Below, in pieces: positions 45,358 to 54,234 of a stretch of 64,000 nucleotides of DNA; positions within the stretch are counted from its first letter, which is position 1; every line of letters begins with the position of its first letter. Source of the DNA: JAVJSD01 sp040219575 (GTDB lineage: Bacteria > Planctomycetota > Planctomycetia > Pirellulales > Pirellulaceae); contig JAVJSD010000101.1 in the NCBI GenBank assembly GCA_040219575.1, positions 1 to 64,000 on the forward strand, written 5' to 3'. The notes below the pieces were generated by a model. It was given only the letters and a program-made list of their open reading frames with translations, made no database searches and had not been told where the DNA came from. The translations under genes were made by a program, and so were the position numbers.

Positions 45358-47099
45358 TTCAGGGGTCCCGGCATGCGTGGTGCGGCCAGCGCGGCGAAGA
45401 ACAGATATCGCTCGAGCAATTCGCCGATCAGGCTGAACAACACGAGCACGGCGACCGCGATCAACAGCGGCGTGAGTGCGAGAGGCTGCGACGTTTCGGC
45501 CGAGGCGAGCCGTTGCAAAACGAACGCGGGCATGACCACTCCGCCCAACAAACCGGCGGCGAAGCGCGCCAGGGTGATGCTGGAAAGCTGCCGCGACATG
45601 AGCAGCGCCGAGCGTTTCTGCGACGTCATCCGCCGGCTGGCGAGGTGGCGAAACTGCGACGCCTCCCACAGCAGTTTGGCCGCGGCGATCGCCAGCAGCA
45701 GTTTCGCGCAGATTCCGCCGGCGTCGACCAGCAATCGTTGCACCGGCGGTTGGGGATCGCTCATCGCCAGTACGAGCAGACTCAGCCAGACGGCGGCCAC
45801 GCCCAACAGCGCGGTGGTGCCGAAGAAACGCAGCGAGGTGCGGCCGAAGCTCCACAATTCGCGCTGCGTGACGACGTAGATCATCACCGAGCAGAACACG
45901 CCCACGACGCCCGCCAGCGCGACGCCCACCGCCAACGTCGGCGACCACTGCTCGAGCGCCAGGGCTTGTCGTTGGGCGGGCAGCCGGCCTTCCAGGTGAA
46001 CGAGCGTGAAGTACAGTACTCCCAAGCCGGCGAAGGCGCCGAAGGCCACGATCTCGCGACTGAGCCACGAATGCAGGATTCCCAGTGCGCCGCGCCAAGC
46101 CAGATGCGGGCGGCCCAGGTGCAACGTACTGGCGCCCAGCGCCAGCAAACCGGTCAGCAGCGCACCCGTGGCGTGCACCGGTTGCATCAGCTTCCACATC
46201 ACCTCGGGCAAGAGAAGTTGCAGCACCCAACCGGCGAGGTAGGCTCCCACCGAGAGCTGCGTCAGCACCAGCATCACCACCAGCGGCGGATGGGCGTGTT
46301 GCGGCCGGACGTCGTAGTAATCGGCCGGCAGCATGTTGCGCGGGAACGAGCGCTTGGTGCGGTAGCTCGTAGTGGGGAGCGTGATTTCCGGATCCGGAGC
46401 ACCGGGCAGGAACATGGCGGCCTCGGCGTCGTCGGCCACTTGCTGCACGTCGACCACCTGAATGCGAATCGCCTCATGCGGGCAAGCCTGCACGCAAGCG
46501 GGCGCCTCGCCCGCGCCGAGCCGCGTCGAGCACATGTCGCACTTGCGCACGATGCCCAGCTTGTTGTGATACTTCGGCACGTCGTAAGGACACGCCAAGG
46601 TGCAGTACTGGCAGCCGAAGCACTGATCGTCGAGGTGCTTGACGATGCCGGTGAGCGGGTCCTTCTCATAGGCGTTCACCGGGCAGGCGGTCAGGCAGCC
46701 CGGTTCGAGGCAGTGGTGGCAAGCGGAGGTGACATGTTGCAGCACCGGCAGGCTCGACGTGCCGCCCATCAACAGCCCGACATCGCGCCACGTCTCGCCT
46801 CCGTCGAGTCCATTCAGTTCGTGGCAAGCGGTGACGCACGCCTTGCATCCGGAACAGCGATCGAGATCGACCTCGAACGCGTACTGTTGGCCGGGACCGG
46901 GCGGCGCCGCGGGAATCAGAGACTGATAGTACTTCGCTTGCGCGGGACGCTCGGTCGTCTCCAGTTCAGTCGCCACGCGCTCGATCGCGGTGAGGTCGGC
47001 CTGTTGATGCAGCAGGGCGTCGATGAGAAGCGTGCCGCTCGGACGGGGAGCGGGGGCCTGCTGACCGGCCGACGTCGGCAAGACGGGAGGTGCGCTCAT
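45354..47099 (-). CDS. DmsB-DmsC type fusion: iron-sulfur and membrane anchor subunit
   Basis: A 581-residue fusion. Residues 75-215 hold four [4Fe-4S] cluster motifs (Cys82/85/88/92, 127/130/135/139, 160/163/166/170 and 187/190/202/206). From about 290 on there are eight predicted helices resembling the DmsC anchor, which binds quinol. In known enzymes the anchor passes electrons from quinol through the clusters to a molybdenum subunit; here the partner is NasA, encoded immediately downstream with overlapping ends. So nitrate reduction may be tied to the quinone pool. No Tat signal precedes the clusters, which suggests that they face the cytoplasm. ATG 47099 follows the nitrite reductase stop by 2 bases. 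Confidence 0.88.
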   Translation of the reverse strand: MSAPPVLPTSAGQQAPAPRPSGTLLIDALLHQQADLTAIERVATELETTERPAQAKYYQSLIPAAPPGPGQQYAFEVDLDRCSGCKACVTACHELNGLDGGETWRDVGLLMGGTSSLPVLQHVTSACHHCLEPGCLTACPVNAYEKDPLTGIVKHLDDQCFGCQYCTLACPYDVPKYHNKLGIVRKCDMCSTRLGAGEAPACVQACPHEAIRIQVVDVQQVADDAEAAMFLPGAPDPEITLPTTSYRTKRSFPRNMLPADYYDVRPQHAHPPLVVMLVLTQLSVGAYLAGWVLQLLLPEVMWKLMQPVHATGALLTGLLALGASTLHLGRPHLAWRGALGILHSWLSREIVAFGAFAGLGVLYFTLVHLEGRLPAQRQALALEQWSPTLAVGVALAGVVGVFCSVMIYVVTQRELWSFGRTSLRFFGTTALLGVAAVWLSLLVLAMSDPQPPVQRLLVDAGGICAKLLLAIAAAKLLWEASQFRHLASRRMTSQKRSALLMSRQLSSITLARFAAGLLGGVVMPAFVLQRLASAETSQPLALTPLLIAVAVLVLFSLIGELLERYLFFAALAAPRMPGPLK

Positions 47100-47101
47100 G
47101 A

Positions 47102-49960
47102 TCAGGCCTTCGCGACGACGGGGCTTTGGAATTGCTCGGTTTGAATGCGCTCGGCGGGCACCCCCAACTCGGTCAGTTCGCGGGCCAGCGTGTCCATGAA
47201 ATCGCCCGGGCCGCAAAGGAAGTAGCGACCTTCATGCAAATCCTGCACGGCGTCGCGCAGCAACTGCGATGTCAGCCGGCCTTGCGGCCCTTGCCAGCCA
47301 TTGTTGGGACGAGAGACGGCGGCCACGTAGCGAAACGCCGCGGCGTCTTGCTGCATCTTTCGGCATTCCTCGTGGAAGATGATGTCCGACTCCGTTCGCG
47401 CGCCGTACACCATGATGCGCGGTTGCTGGCTGCCGCCGGCGTGCAGGTAGCGCGCGATGCTCATCATCGGCGTGATGCCGCTGCCCGCCGCGACCAGCAC
47501 CAGCGGCTCTCGATGCCGGGCGGGATCGAAGCAGAACCCGCCTTGCGGCCCCTTAACGCGCAGGCTCATGCCGACCCGCGCCTGCTCGAACAAATGCCGC
47601 GAGACGGAGCCCTCGGGATTGAGTTTGATCGTGAGGTCGACATGCTCCGGCGTGGTGGGCGACGAACTGATCGTGAAGGGCCGCCAGACGCCGACGCCGT
47701 CGACCTCGACGTAGACGTTGGCGAAACGTCCCGGCAAGTCGAGCGGGAATTTTCCCTCGCGGTTGTCGAGCCGAAACGTGCGGACATCGGGCGTCTCGTG
47801 AATGACCTCGAGCAGCGGCAGGGAGACGTCTACCGCCCGCGCGCGTTTTGTTCCGCCGGTTGCCGGCGAGGCCGCCCGCGGTCGGCCCGCGCCGCCGGTG
47901 TTGTGGACGGCGTTCTCGACGGCGACGTAGATCTTGCCGTCGACGACGCGCGTGGCGTAATGGCGAACGTCGTTCCCCGCCGGCTCGATGCTGCAACCAC
48001 TGCACGCGTTGAACGTCCAGCCGTGCCAGGGACAGGTGACCACGCCGTCCTTGAATTCGCCTTCGGCCAGCATCGCGCCTTCGTGCGGACACTCGGCGTC
48101 GATGGCGTGCACCGATCCCTCATGGCGAAACAGCGCCAGATCGCGTCCGGCGACGCTGACGGTCAGGCCTTCGTCTTCGGTGAGCGCGGCGTCGCTCGCC
48201 GCGAAGGCGAAGCCGTCGATCTCCGCGGGCGTGGCCGCTTCCTGCTCGCGCGCGCTTTCCTCATCTTCGACCACACCGTCCTCCAGGCGGGCGAAGTACC
48301 GCCGCAGTCCGGCGCACTGCGGGCAGAACACCGGCGGGTCCTCGGCCTCGTGCCGGTAGTCGCAGGTCTCGCAGACCCAGACCGGCAGTTGATAGTCGTC
48401 GTCGCCGACCTTGCCTGCTTCCTCGGCTTGTAGCTTCTCGCGCCAGTACGTACTGAATGTCTGGCCGGCCTGGTGTCGGAGATAGTACTCCGCCATCACC
48501 TCCTCGATGAGCGCGGGCAGTTGATCGGTATCGACGCCGGTGCGGTAAGGCAGCGCCATGTGCACCTGGCCGGCGATGCCGCCTCCCAGGAAGACGTCGA
48601 AACCTTCGCGCGTGCCGAGCAGGCGTCGTACGCGGACGCCCTTGAGACCGATGTCGGCCGTGAAGTGCTGCGCGCAACTCGACGGGCAGCCGCTCATGTG
48701 GATGCGAACGTCGTGCAGCTTGACGTTGCGCTGCCGCAGTTTCTGCATCAGTTGCAGCATCCGCCCTTTGGTTTCGACGACGGCGATGTTGCAGAATTGA
48801 CTGCCGGTGCAGGCGACCGTGTTCCGCTCCAGCGGATCGGCGTGAATGCTGAGGCCGAGAGCGGCGGCGTCGGTGGCGGCGGCGTTCTTGAAGGCCGTGG
48901 GAATGTTGATCACGGCCAGGCCCTGCTCGTGCGTGGTCCGCAGTTGGCCGTCGCCCCACTTCTTGCTGAGGATCGACAGTCCTTCAAGCTGACGCCACGT
49001 CAGGCGTCCCAGCGGCACGCTGAGCCCCATGATCCACAGGTCCGGATCGCGCTGCGGAAACCAGCCGATCAACTCGTCGTGCGAGGAGGCCGGGATCGGC
49101 TCGCCGACCAACGGTTCGAGCCGGTACGGCAGGTTTTCTTCCAGCCACTGAAGCACGCCGCCGACGCCGATTTCCTCCATCAGGAAACGGAAGCGGGCGG
49201 CGTTGCGTTTCTCGCGCGAACCCTTGGCGCGGAACAGATCGAGGATCGCCCGGGTGACGTCGACCACCTGCGTCGGATGCACCAGCACCGGCAAGTGCCA
49301 GGCGAGGTGCGGATTCTGCCCCTGCGTGCCCCCGAGCAAGACCTGAAAGCCGACGCGGCCGTCGTCGGTGCGATGCGCCAGGAAGCTGATGTCCTGCGTC
49401 CAGAAATGAGCGCTGTGGTGCGACGTGCCATTGAGGCAGATGTTCATCTTGCGAGGCAAGTCGGAGTACTCGCGGCTGTCGACGAACAGGTCGGTCACGT
49501 CGTGGCACAGTTGGCAGGTGTCGATCAATTCGTCGGCGAGCAATCCACTGAATGGATGGGCGAACACGTTGCGGATGTTGTCGTGGCCGGTTTGCTTCGA
49601 ATTCAACCCGACCTGCGCCAGTCGCTCGGCTGCTTTCGGCAGATGCTCGATCTTCAATCCCTGCACTTGCACGTTGGCGCGGGTGGTGACGTCGACGATG
49701 CCGTGCCCCATTTCGTAGGCGATGAAGGCGATCTGCCGCGCCTGGGCGGCGGTCATCTGACTCGCCGTGACGCGGATGCGGTTCATGTACCGGCCTTCCG
49801 CATCGCGTTTGCGATAGAAGAAGCCGTGCCACTTCATCCGCTCCAGGTCCGGCGTATCGATCTGTTTCATCGGCGTACCGGCCGCCGCGTAGTTCACGAC
49901 GTTCGGCCAGACGTCGAGGCCGTGCTTCTCCGCCTTCCAAACTTCAACGGGATTCGCCAT
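47102..49960 (-). CDS. Four-part nitrite reductase: NirA-type + rubredoxin + Rieske + reductase
   Basis: A 952-residue single chain that appears able to reduce nitrite to ammonium with NAD(P)H. Residues 30-515 are a siroheme/[4Fe-4S] nitrite/sulfite reductase with cluster ligands Cys384, Cys390, Cys425 and Cys429. Residues 525-560 are a rubredoxin-like knuckle (Cys530, 533, 546, 549). Residues 600-685 are a Rieske domain (Cys624, His626, Cys643, His646). Residues 715-945 are a ferredoxin-reductase module with RPFTISSSP (FAD), GSGITPMMS (nucleotide) and CGPGDF. This order is unlike NirB/NirD, where the FAD part is N-terminal. The ATG at 49960 starts the usual family sequence; no strong ribosome binding site. 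Sulfite reductase activity cannot be ruled out, but the nitrate genes around it favour nitrite. Confidence 0.9.
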   Translation of the reverse strand: MANPVEVWKAEKHGLDVWPNVVNYAAAGTPMKQIDTPDLERMKWHGFFYRKRDAEGRYMNRIRVTASQMTAAQARQIAFIAYEMGHGIVDVTTRANVQVQGLKIEHLPKAAERLAQVGLNSKQTGHDNIRNVFAHPFSGLLADELIDTCQLCHDVTDLFVDSREYSDLPRKMNICLNGTSHHSAHFWTQDISFLAHRTDDGRVGFQVLLGGTQGQNPHLAWHLPVLVHPTQVVDVTRAILDLFRAKGSREKRNAARFRFLMEEIGVGGVLQWLEENLPYRLEPLVGEPIPASSHDELIGWFPQRDPDLWIMGLSVPLGRLTWRQLEGLSILSKKWGDGQLRTTHEQGLAVINIPTAFKNAAATDAAALGLSIHADPLERNTVACTGSQFCNIAVVETKGRMLQLMQKLRQRNVKLHDVRIHMSGCPSSCAQHFTADIGLKGVRVRRLLGTREGFDVFLGGGIAGQVHMALPYRTGVDTDQLPALIEEVMAEYYLRHQAGQTFSTYWREKLQAEEAGKVGDDDYQLPVWVCETCDYRHEAEDPPVFCPQCAGLRRYFARLEDGVVEDEESAREQEAATPAEIDGFAFAASDAALTEDEGLTVSVAGRDLALFRHEGSVHAIDAECPHEGAMLAEGEFKDGVVTCPWHGWTFNACSGCSIEPAGNDVRHYATRVVDGKIYVAVENAVHNTGGAGRPRAASPATGGTKRARAVDVSLPLLEVIHETPDVRTFRLDNREGKFPLDLPGRFANVYVEVDGVGVWRPFTISSSPTTPEHVDLTIKLNPEGSVSRHLFEQARVGMSLRVKGPQGGFCFDPARHREPLVLVAAGSGITPMMSIARYLHAGGSQQPRIMVYGARTESDIIFHEECRKMQQDAAAFRYVAAVSRPNNGWQGPQGRLTSQLLRDAVQDLHEGRYFLCGPGDFMDTLARELTELGVPAERIQTEQFQSPVVAKA

Positions 49961-50158
49961 GAGACAACTCGTGCAAGGTGAATGATTGATGGGAAGCATG
50001 GGCCGCGAGATTCACCCCGCGCAGACGGCGGTGGGTGCATGCTTGACCTGACGACCGTGCGGCGCGAAGTCCTTCGCAGCCGACGGGCGAGACGGACGCC
50101 GCCGGCGAGCGCGGGGATAAACCCCGCGGCTCAGGGCGGCGCGTCTCTGACGGACGGT

Positions 50159-51538
50159 CTACGTGGTGGCGGGAGCGGGGACGCCTTCGGCCCCATGGCG
50201 ATCTTGTGTCGCACGAGCCGTCGCCTCGCGAACCTCCGATTCCGCTTCGGTGCTGAAGGTCACGGCGAAACTCAGGAACGAGGCGCAGGCCACTAGCACG
50301 CCGAGAATGAACAGCGCCGTGGGCCAGGTGATTCCTTCCGCCTTGAACAGGAACCCGGCCGCCACGGCGCCGGCGTTTCCGCCCGCCCCGACGATTCCGG
50401 AGACCGCCCCCAGCGCTCGCCGGTTGATGAACGGAACGACGGCGTACGTGGCCCCTTCCGACATCTGCACGAACAGGCTGAACAGCAGCATCGTGGGCAA
50501 GGCGAGCAGCAGGATGCTCATCTGCGAGAACAGCATCAGGCACAGGCCTTCGATGAACAGCACGACGAACAGCCATTTCACGCGACCCGAGAGGCCCCAC
50601 TTCATGCCGAACTTGTCGCCGAAATAGCCGCCCAGGGTGCGGGCGAAGATGTTCATCAGCCCGAACAGGCTGGCGCAGAGTCCCGCCAGGCCGAGGGCGG
50701 TGACCGCATCCAGATTCTGGAAGTAGGCGAAGTGATCGACGAAGTACAGCGCCGCCACGTTGTTGATCGTCAGTTCGATGCCGAAGCAGGCGCCATACAC
50801 CACGAACAGGGCCCACACGCGATAGTCCCGGCAAGCCTCCAGAAACGAACCGCGATTGCTCTTGCTCGAGGGCAGTTTGCCTTCTTCGCGGAGCTTGGAG
50901 AAATTCCCCTCGGGCGTGTCTTGCGTGAGAAAGTAGTAGGCGACGCCGGTCAGGGCGCAGAGGATGCCGGCCAGCAGCATCGACAATCGCCAACCAATCG
51001 ATTCGCTGACGCCGAGCACCGCGACAACGCCCGCGAAGATATAGGGCATGGCGAGCTGCGTCGCCCCGCCCCCCAGATTGCCCCACCCGGCAGTGGTCGC
51101 GTTCGCCGTCCCCACGCAGTTCGGCGCGAACATCAGCGACGTGTGATACTGCGTGATGACGAACGACGCGCCGATGGCGCCGATCATCACGCGAAAGATC
51201 AGAAAGGTGTAGTAGTCGTGAGCCAGTCCGATCGCCATCACGGGAAGCGAACCCAGGATCAGCAGCCAGGTGTACGCCAGCCGCGGCCCAATGCGGTCGC
51301 ACAGCCACCCCACCACGAGCCGCGCCAGCACGGTGATCGCCACCGAGCCGATGATGCACCAGCCAATCTGCGCCTTGTCGAGGTCCATCTCCTCCCGCAC
51401 GATCTTCATCAGCGGGGCGATGCCGAACCAGGCGAAAAAGCAGAGGAAGAAAGCAAACCACGCCATGTGAAAGGCGCGCATTTGCGGCGTGACGAAATTG
51501 AACAGGTTGATGCGTGTGGCTTTGCCTTGTGACTCCAT
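50159..51538 (-). CDS. narK: Nitrate/nitrite transporter, NarK family
   Basis: A 459-residue major facilitator protein of the NarK/NasA kind, with 12 predicted helices and the nitrate signatures AGWGNLGGGATQ (fifth helix) and GAGGNAGAVAAG (later helix). It should bring nitrate into the cell or exchange it with nitrite. ATG 51538 has AGGAG nine bases upstream. It is the first gene of the operon, 198 bases before the nitrite reductase fusion, and divergent from the sensor kinase gene. Confidence 0.93.
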   Translation of the reverse strand: MESQGKATRINLFNFVTPQMRAFHMAWFAFFLCFFAWFGIAPLMKIVREEMDLDKAQIGWCIIGSVAITVLARLVVGWLCDRIGPRLAYTWLLILGSLPVMAIGLAHDYYTFLIFRVMIGAIGASFVITQYHTSLMFAPNCVGTANATTAGWGNLGGGATQLAMPYIFAGVVAVLGVSESIGWRLSMLLAGILCALTGVAYYFLTQDTPEGNFSKLREEGKLPSSKSNRGSFLEACRDYRVWALFVVYGACFGIELTINNVAALYFVDHFAYFQNLDAVTALGLAGLCASLFGLMNIFARTLGGYFGDKFGMKWGLSGRVKWLFVVLFIEGLCLMLFSQMSILLLALPTMLLFSLFVQMSEGATYAVVPFINRRALGAVSGIVGAGGNAGAVAAGFLFKAEGITWPTALFILGVLVACASFLSFAVTFSTEAESEVREATARATQDRHGAEGVPAPATT

Positions 51539-51966
51539 AACGAGGCGACTCCTGAATGGCGGGTGGTGGAAGGCGACGCCCACAGCGGGCGCTCGGCGGT
51601 GGCGGGGAGACCACACAGGTTTGTCACGGGCCACGCGATGCAGGCTTCGCGCCGCTGCGCCGCAAGTTCAAAACTTTTTCGGGATGCCGAAGAGAATGCC
51701 GCGGGATTCGTCACGGGCGGAAAGCAACGCTGCCGCAATTCACAGCATGGCTGATGAAGGAATGGGCAAAGGAGACGGCGTCGGCGTCGTCCGCTTTCCC
51801 AAATCGATACGTCTAGACCTAGTGACTGCAAAGACTTATGCTTCCGCCGCCGCCCTCGCGCCCGAGGTCGTGCAGTGGTTGGAACGAGATTTTCATTGGT
51901 ATCCCGGCCTCAGGTATTCCTGCGCGCCCACATCCCTTCCGATCTTCCGCAAGCCTTTCCGGTCGC
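51539..51966. promoter_or_regulatory. Divergent control region of the nitrate locus
   Basis: The spacer separates the start of narK from the start of the sensor kinase gene and should hold promoters for both. A GTCTAGAC palindrome lies at 51811-51818 inside ATACGTCTAGACCTAG. It might serve the FixJ-like regulator, but no consensus for that regulator is known to me. No clear -35/-10 pair was found. Confidence 0.45.
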
Positions 51967-53547
51967 ATGTCCACCGCCGCCAAAAGCCCGACGGAGTCGA
52001 TGGAGAGCGATCGCTGTTCGGCGCAGCAGATGGCCGCCAGCCTGCCCCGGCGGTATCTGGCGGTGCTGGCGTCGGTGGCGTTGTTGCTGATCCTCGATCA
52101 GGCGGTGATTCAGCCGCTGTTGCTGCAGGTCAGTCTGTACGCGCCGACGATCAACGTCGCCGGACGGCAGCGGATGCTCAGCCAGCGGCTCACCAAAGCG
52201 GCGCTGGTGATGCAGGCGTTTGACCAAGAAAGCGAGTTCCGTCGGTCGCGTGAGGAATTAGGCGACGCGCTCTCCCAATGGACGCGGGCGCATCACGGTT
52301 TGCTCCACGGCGACGCGTCACTCAACTTGCCGCCGACCACGCAGCCCGAGATCCAGCAGCAATTCGCCCGGCTCACGCCGCACTTTGAGCAAATGGCGCG
52401 ATCCGCCAGGTTGCTGCAGACGATGGCCGCGCCCGGCGGCGACGCGGAGCGTGCGGCGCTGAACCAGCAGGTCGCCGCCATGTTGCGACACGAGTCCGCT
52501 TACCTGCCGACGATGGACCGCATCGTCGGGCTGTATGAGCAGGAGGCGCGGCGACAGGTGCTCGTGCTGCGGCTTTCCGGCCTGGCGGTGACCGTGAGCG
52601 TGATTCTGCTGATGGTGGCCCTGGCCTATCTCGTGCTGCGTCCCGCGAATCGCACGATCCTCGAGCAGGTGCAGCAGCTGGAAGACCGCGTCGCCCAGCG
52701 CACTTCGCAATTGACCGAGAGCAACCAGGCGCTGACGCGCGAGATTCACGAACGACGGCAGGCAGAGCATCGCACGCGTCAACTCTCCGACCAGTTGGCT
52801 CATGCCTCGCGGGTCACCGCCATGGGCCAACTCGCCACCGGCTTGGCGCACGAAATCAACCAGCCCTTGGCGGCCATCGCCAACTACGCCGAGTCCTGCG
52901 CCGTGTTCCTGCGGTCCGATCCGATCGAACGAGCGGAGGCCCAGGGCGCCGTGCAACGCATCCGCGACGCCGCACTGCGGGCGGGCGGCATTGTCCGCCG
53001 CATGAGAAACTTCGTGCGGCCCCAGCCGCTGCAAGATGGCGCGGCGCAGCCGCGCGTGGACGTCAACGCGTTGATCCGGGAGGTGGCCGCTCTCTGCCAG
53101 GCGGAAGTGGCGGGCGCGGATGTGATGATGCAATTGGATCTCTCGTCGGATCTGCGGGACGTGCACGTCGACCCGATCCAGATTCAGCAGGTGCTGGTGA
53201 ACCTGATTCAGAATTCGGTGCAGGCGCTGCGATCCAATCCGCGCGACGGTCGCAGCCTGACGATCCGCACCAACGGCGACGACGACACCGTACAAATCCA
53301 AGTCGCCGATAACGGACCGGGATTCGCCGCGGCGGATCTGGAATCGGTTTTCGCTCCGTTCTTCACCACGCGGAAAGACGGACTGGGCGTGGGGCTGGCG
53401 ATCAGCCGCGGCATCGTCGAACAACACCAGGGTCGCCTGTGGGCGGAGAGCCGCCCCGCAGGCGGAGCGGTCGTTTGTTTCACACTACCAACAAGGCAGA
53501 AGGATGGAACTCGCGTCGAGCATGACGCCCACTGTCTTTGTGGTTGA
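51967..53547 (+). CDS. NarX-like nitrate sensor histidine kinase
   Basis: A 526-residue inner-membrane kinase. Two helices (about 31-53 and 201-224) enclose a periplasmic domain that starts with TINVAGRQRMLSQRLTKA (61-78), closely resembling the nitrate-binding P-box of NarX and the PilJ-type sensor domain. A coiled linker (235-280) leads to the kinase core: H-box with phosphorylated His295 in GLAHEINQPL, N-box near DPIQIQQVLVNLIQNS, and FFTTRKDGLGVGLA near the end. It likely senses nitrate or nitrite outside and phosphorylates the FixJ-like regulator. Start ATG 51967 is chosen. Its stop lies inside the regulator gene, 44 bases after that gene's ATG. Confidence 0.92.
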   Translation: MSTAAKSPTESMESDRCSAQQMAASLPRRYLAVLASVALLLILDQAVIQPLLLQVSLYAPTINVAGRQRMLSQRLTKAALVMQAFDQESEFRRSREELGDALSQWTRAHHGLLHGDASLNLPPTTQPEIQQQFARLTPHFEQMARSARLLQTMAAPGGDAERAALNQQVAAMLRHESAYLPTMDRIVGLYEQEARRQVLVLRLSGLAVTVSVILLMVALAYLVLRPANRTILEQVQQLEDRVAQRTSQLTESNQALTREIHERRQAEHRTRQLSDQLAHASRVTAMGQLATGLAHEINQPLAAIANYAESCAVFLRSDPIERAEAQGAVQRIRDAALRAGGIVRRMRNFVRPQPLQDGAAQPRVDVNALIREVAALCQAEVAGADVMMQLDLSSDLRDVHVDPIQIQQVLVNLIQNSVQALRSNPRDGRSLTIRTNGDDDTVQIQVADNGPGFAAADLESVFAPFFTTRKDGLGVGLAISRGIVEQHQGRLWAESRPAGGAVVCFTLPTRQKDGTRVEHDAHCLCG

Positions 53548-54202
53548 TGACGACGAAGACATGCGGCACTCACTGCAGATGCTCATCAGCGCGATGGGTT
53601 ATCCGGTGCAGACGTTCGCCTCCGCCGGCCAGTTCCGGCGGTTCTACACGTCCGCCATGCCCGGCTGCCTGCTGCTCGACGTACGGATGCCGCGGCAAAG
53701 CGGACTGGAGTTGTACGAGCAACTGATCCGTGAACAGAAACGGCTGCCGGTGATCTTCATTACGGCCCATGCCGATGTGCCCACGGCGGTGGCGGCGATC
53801 AAGACCGGCGCCGTCGAGTTCCTGGAAAAGCCGTTTGACGGCGAGACGCTCCAGACGTTGCTGGAGAAAGCATTGCAACGCGACGCCGACTGGCGGCGGC
53901 GCGACGCGGAGATCACCAAGGTCGACCAGCAGATCGCCACGCTCACCGAGCGCGAACGCGAGACGCTGACGCTGGTGATGGCGGGCGAGTCGAACAAGTC
54001 GATGGCGGCGAAACTCTTCGTGACCGAACGGGCCGTCGAGATGCGGCGAGCCCGCATCATGCAGAAGCTCGGCGTCCGTTCTTTGGCCGAACTGCTCGAC
54101 CTCACGATCACGCACCGCGTGTTGTCGGAGTTGCGGGAGTCGATCCGGCAGCAACCCAATTTGCGGCTGAGCCTGCCCGAGCAATCGCAGCGGCGCTCAT
54201 AG
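53504..54202 (+). CDS. FixJ-like response regulator (receiver + LuxR-type HTH)
   Basis: A 232-residue two-component transcription factor. The receiver has Asp15-Asp16-Asp17, phosphate-accepting Asp59 in LLLDVRMP, Thr87 and Lys109. The C-terminal LuxR-type helix-turn-helix (about 148-210: TERERETLTLVMAGESNKSMAAKL, then TERAVEMRRARIMQKLGV) binds DNA. The kinase has an H-box of the NtrB/FixL kind, so the pair mixes a NarX-like sensor with FixJ-like output. Starts at 53504 (AAGG seven bases upstream) and 53522 are both possible. The likely targets are the divergent nitrate operon. Confidence 0.92.
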   Translation: MELASSMTPTVFVVDDDEDMRHSLQMLISAMGYPVQTFASAGQFRRFYTSAMPGCLLLDVRMPRQSGLELYEQLIREQKRLPVIFITAHADVPTAVAAIKTGAVEFLEKPFDGETLQTLLEKALQRDADWRRRDAEITKVDQQIATLTERERETLTLVMAGESNKSMAAKLFVTERAVEMRRARIMQKLGVRSLAELLDLTITHRVLSELRESIRQQPNLRLSLPEQSQRRS

Positions 54203-54234
54203 ACTCTCCGCTACGAGTTTTCAGACAAAACCGG

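Noticed and set aside
43180..45879. A long plus-strand open frame opposite nasA (899 residues)
   Set aside because: It is antisense to nasA and its upstream gene, which have full family motifs; such frames are common in GC-rich DNA and its composition is His/Arg/Gly rich.
48473..49981. A 502-residue plus-strand frame
   Set aside because: It is the shadow of the nitrite reductase fusion on the other strand.
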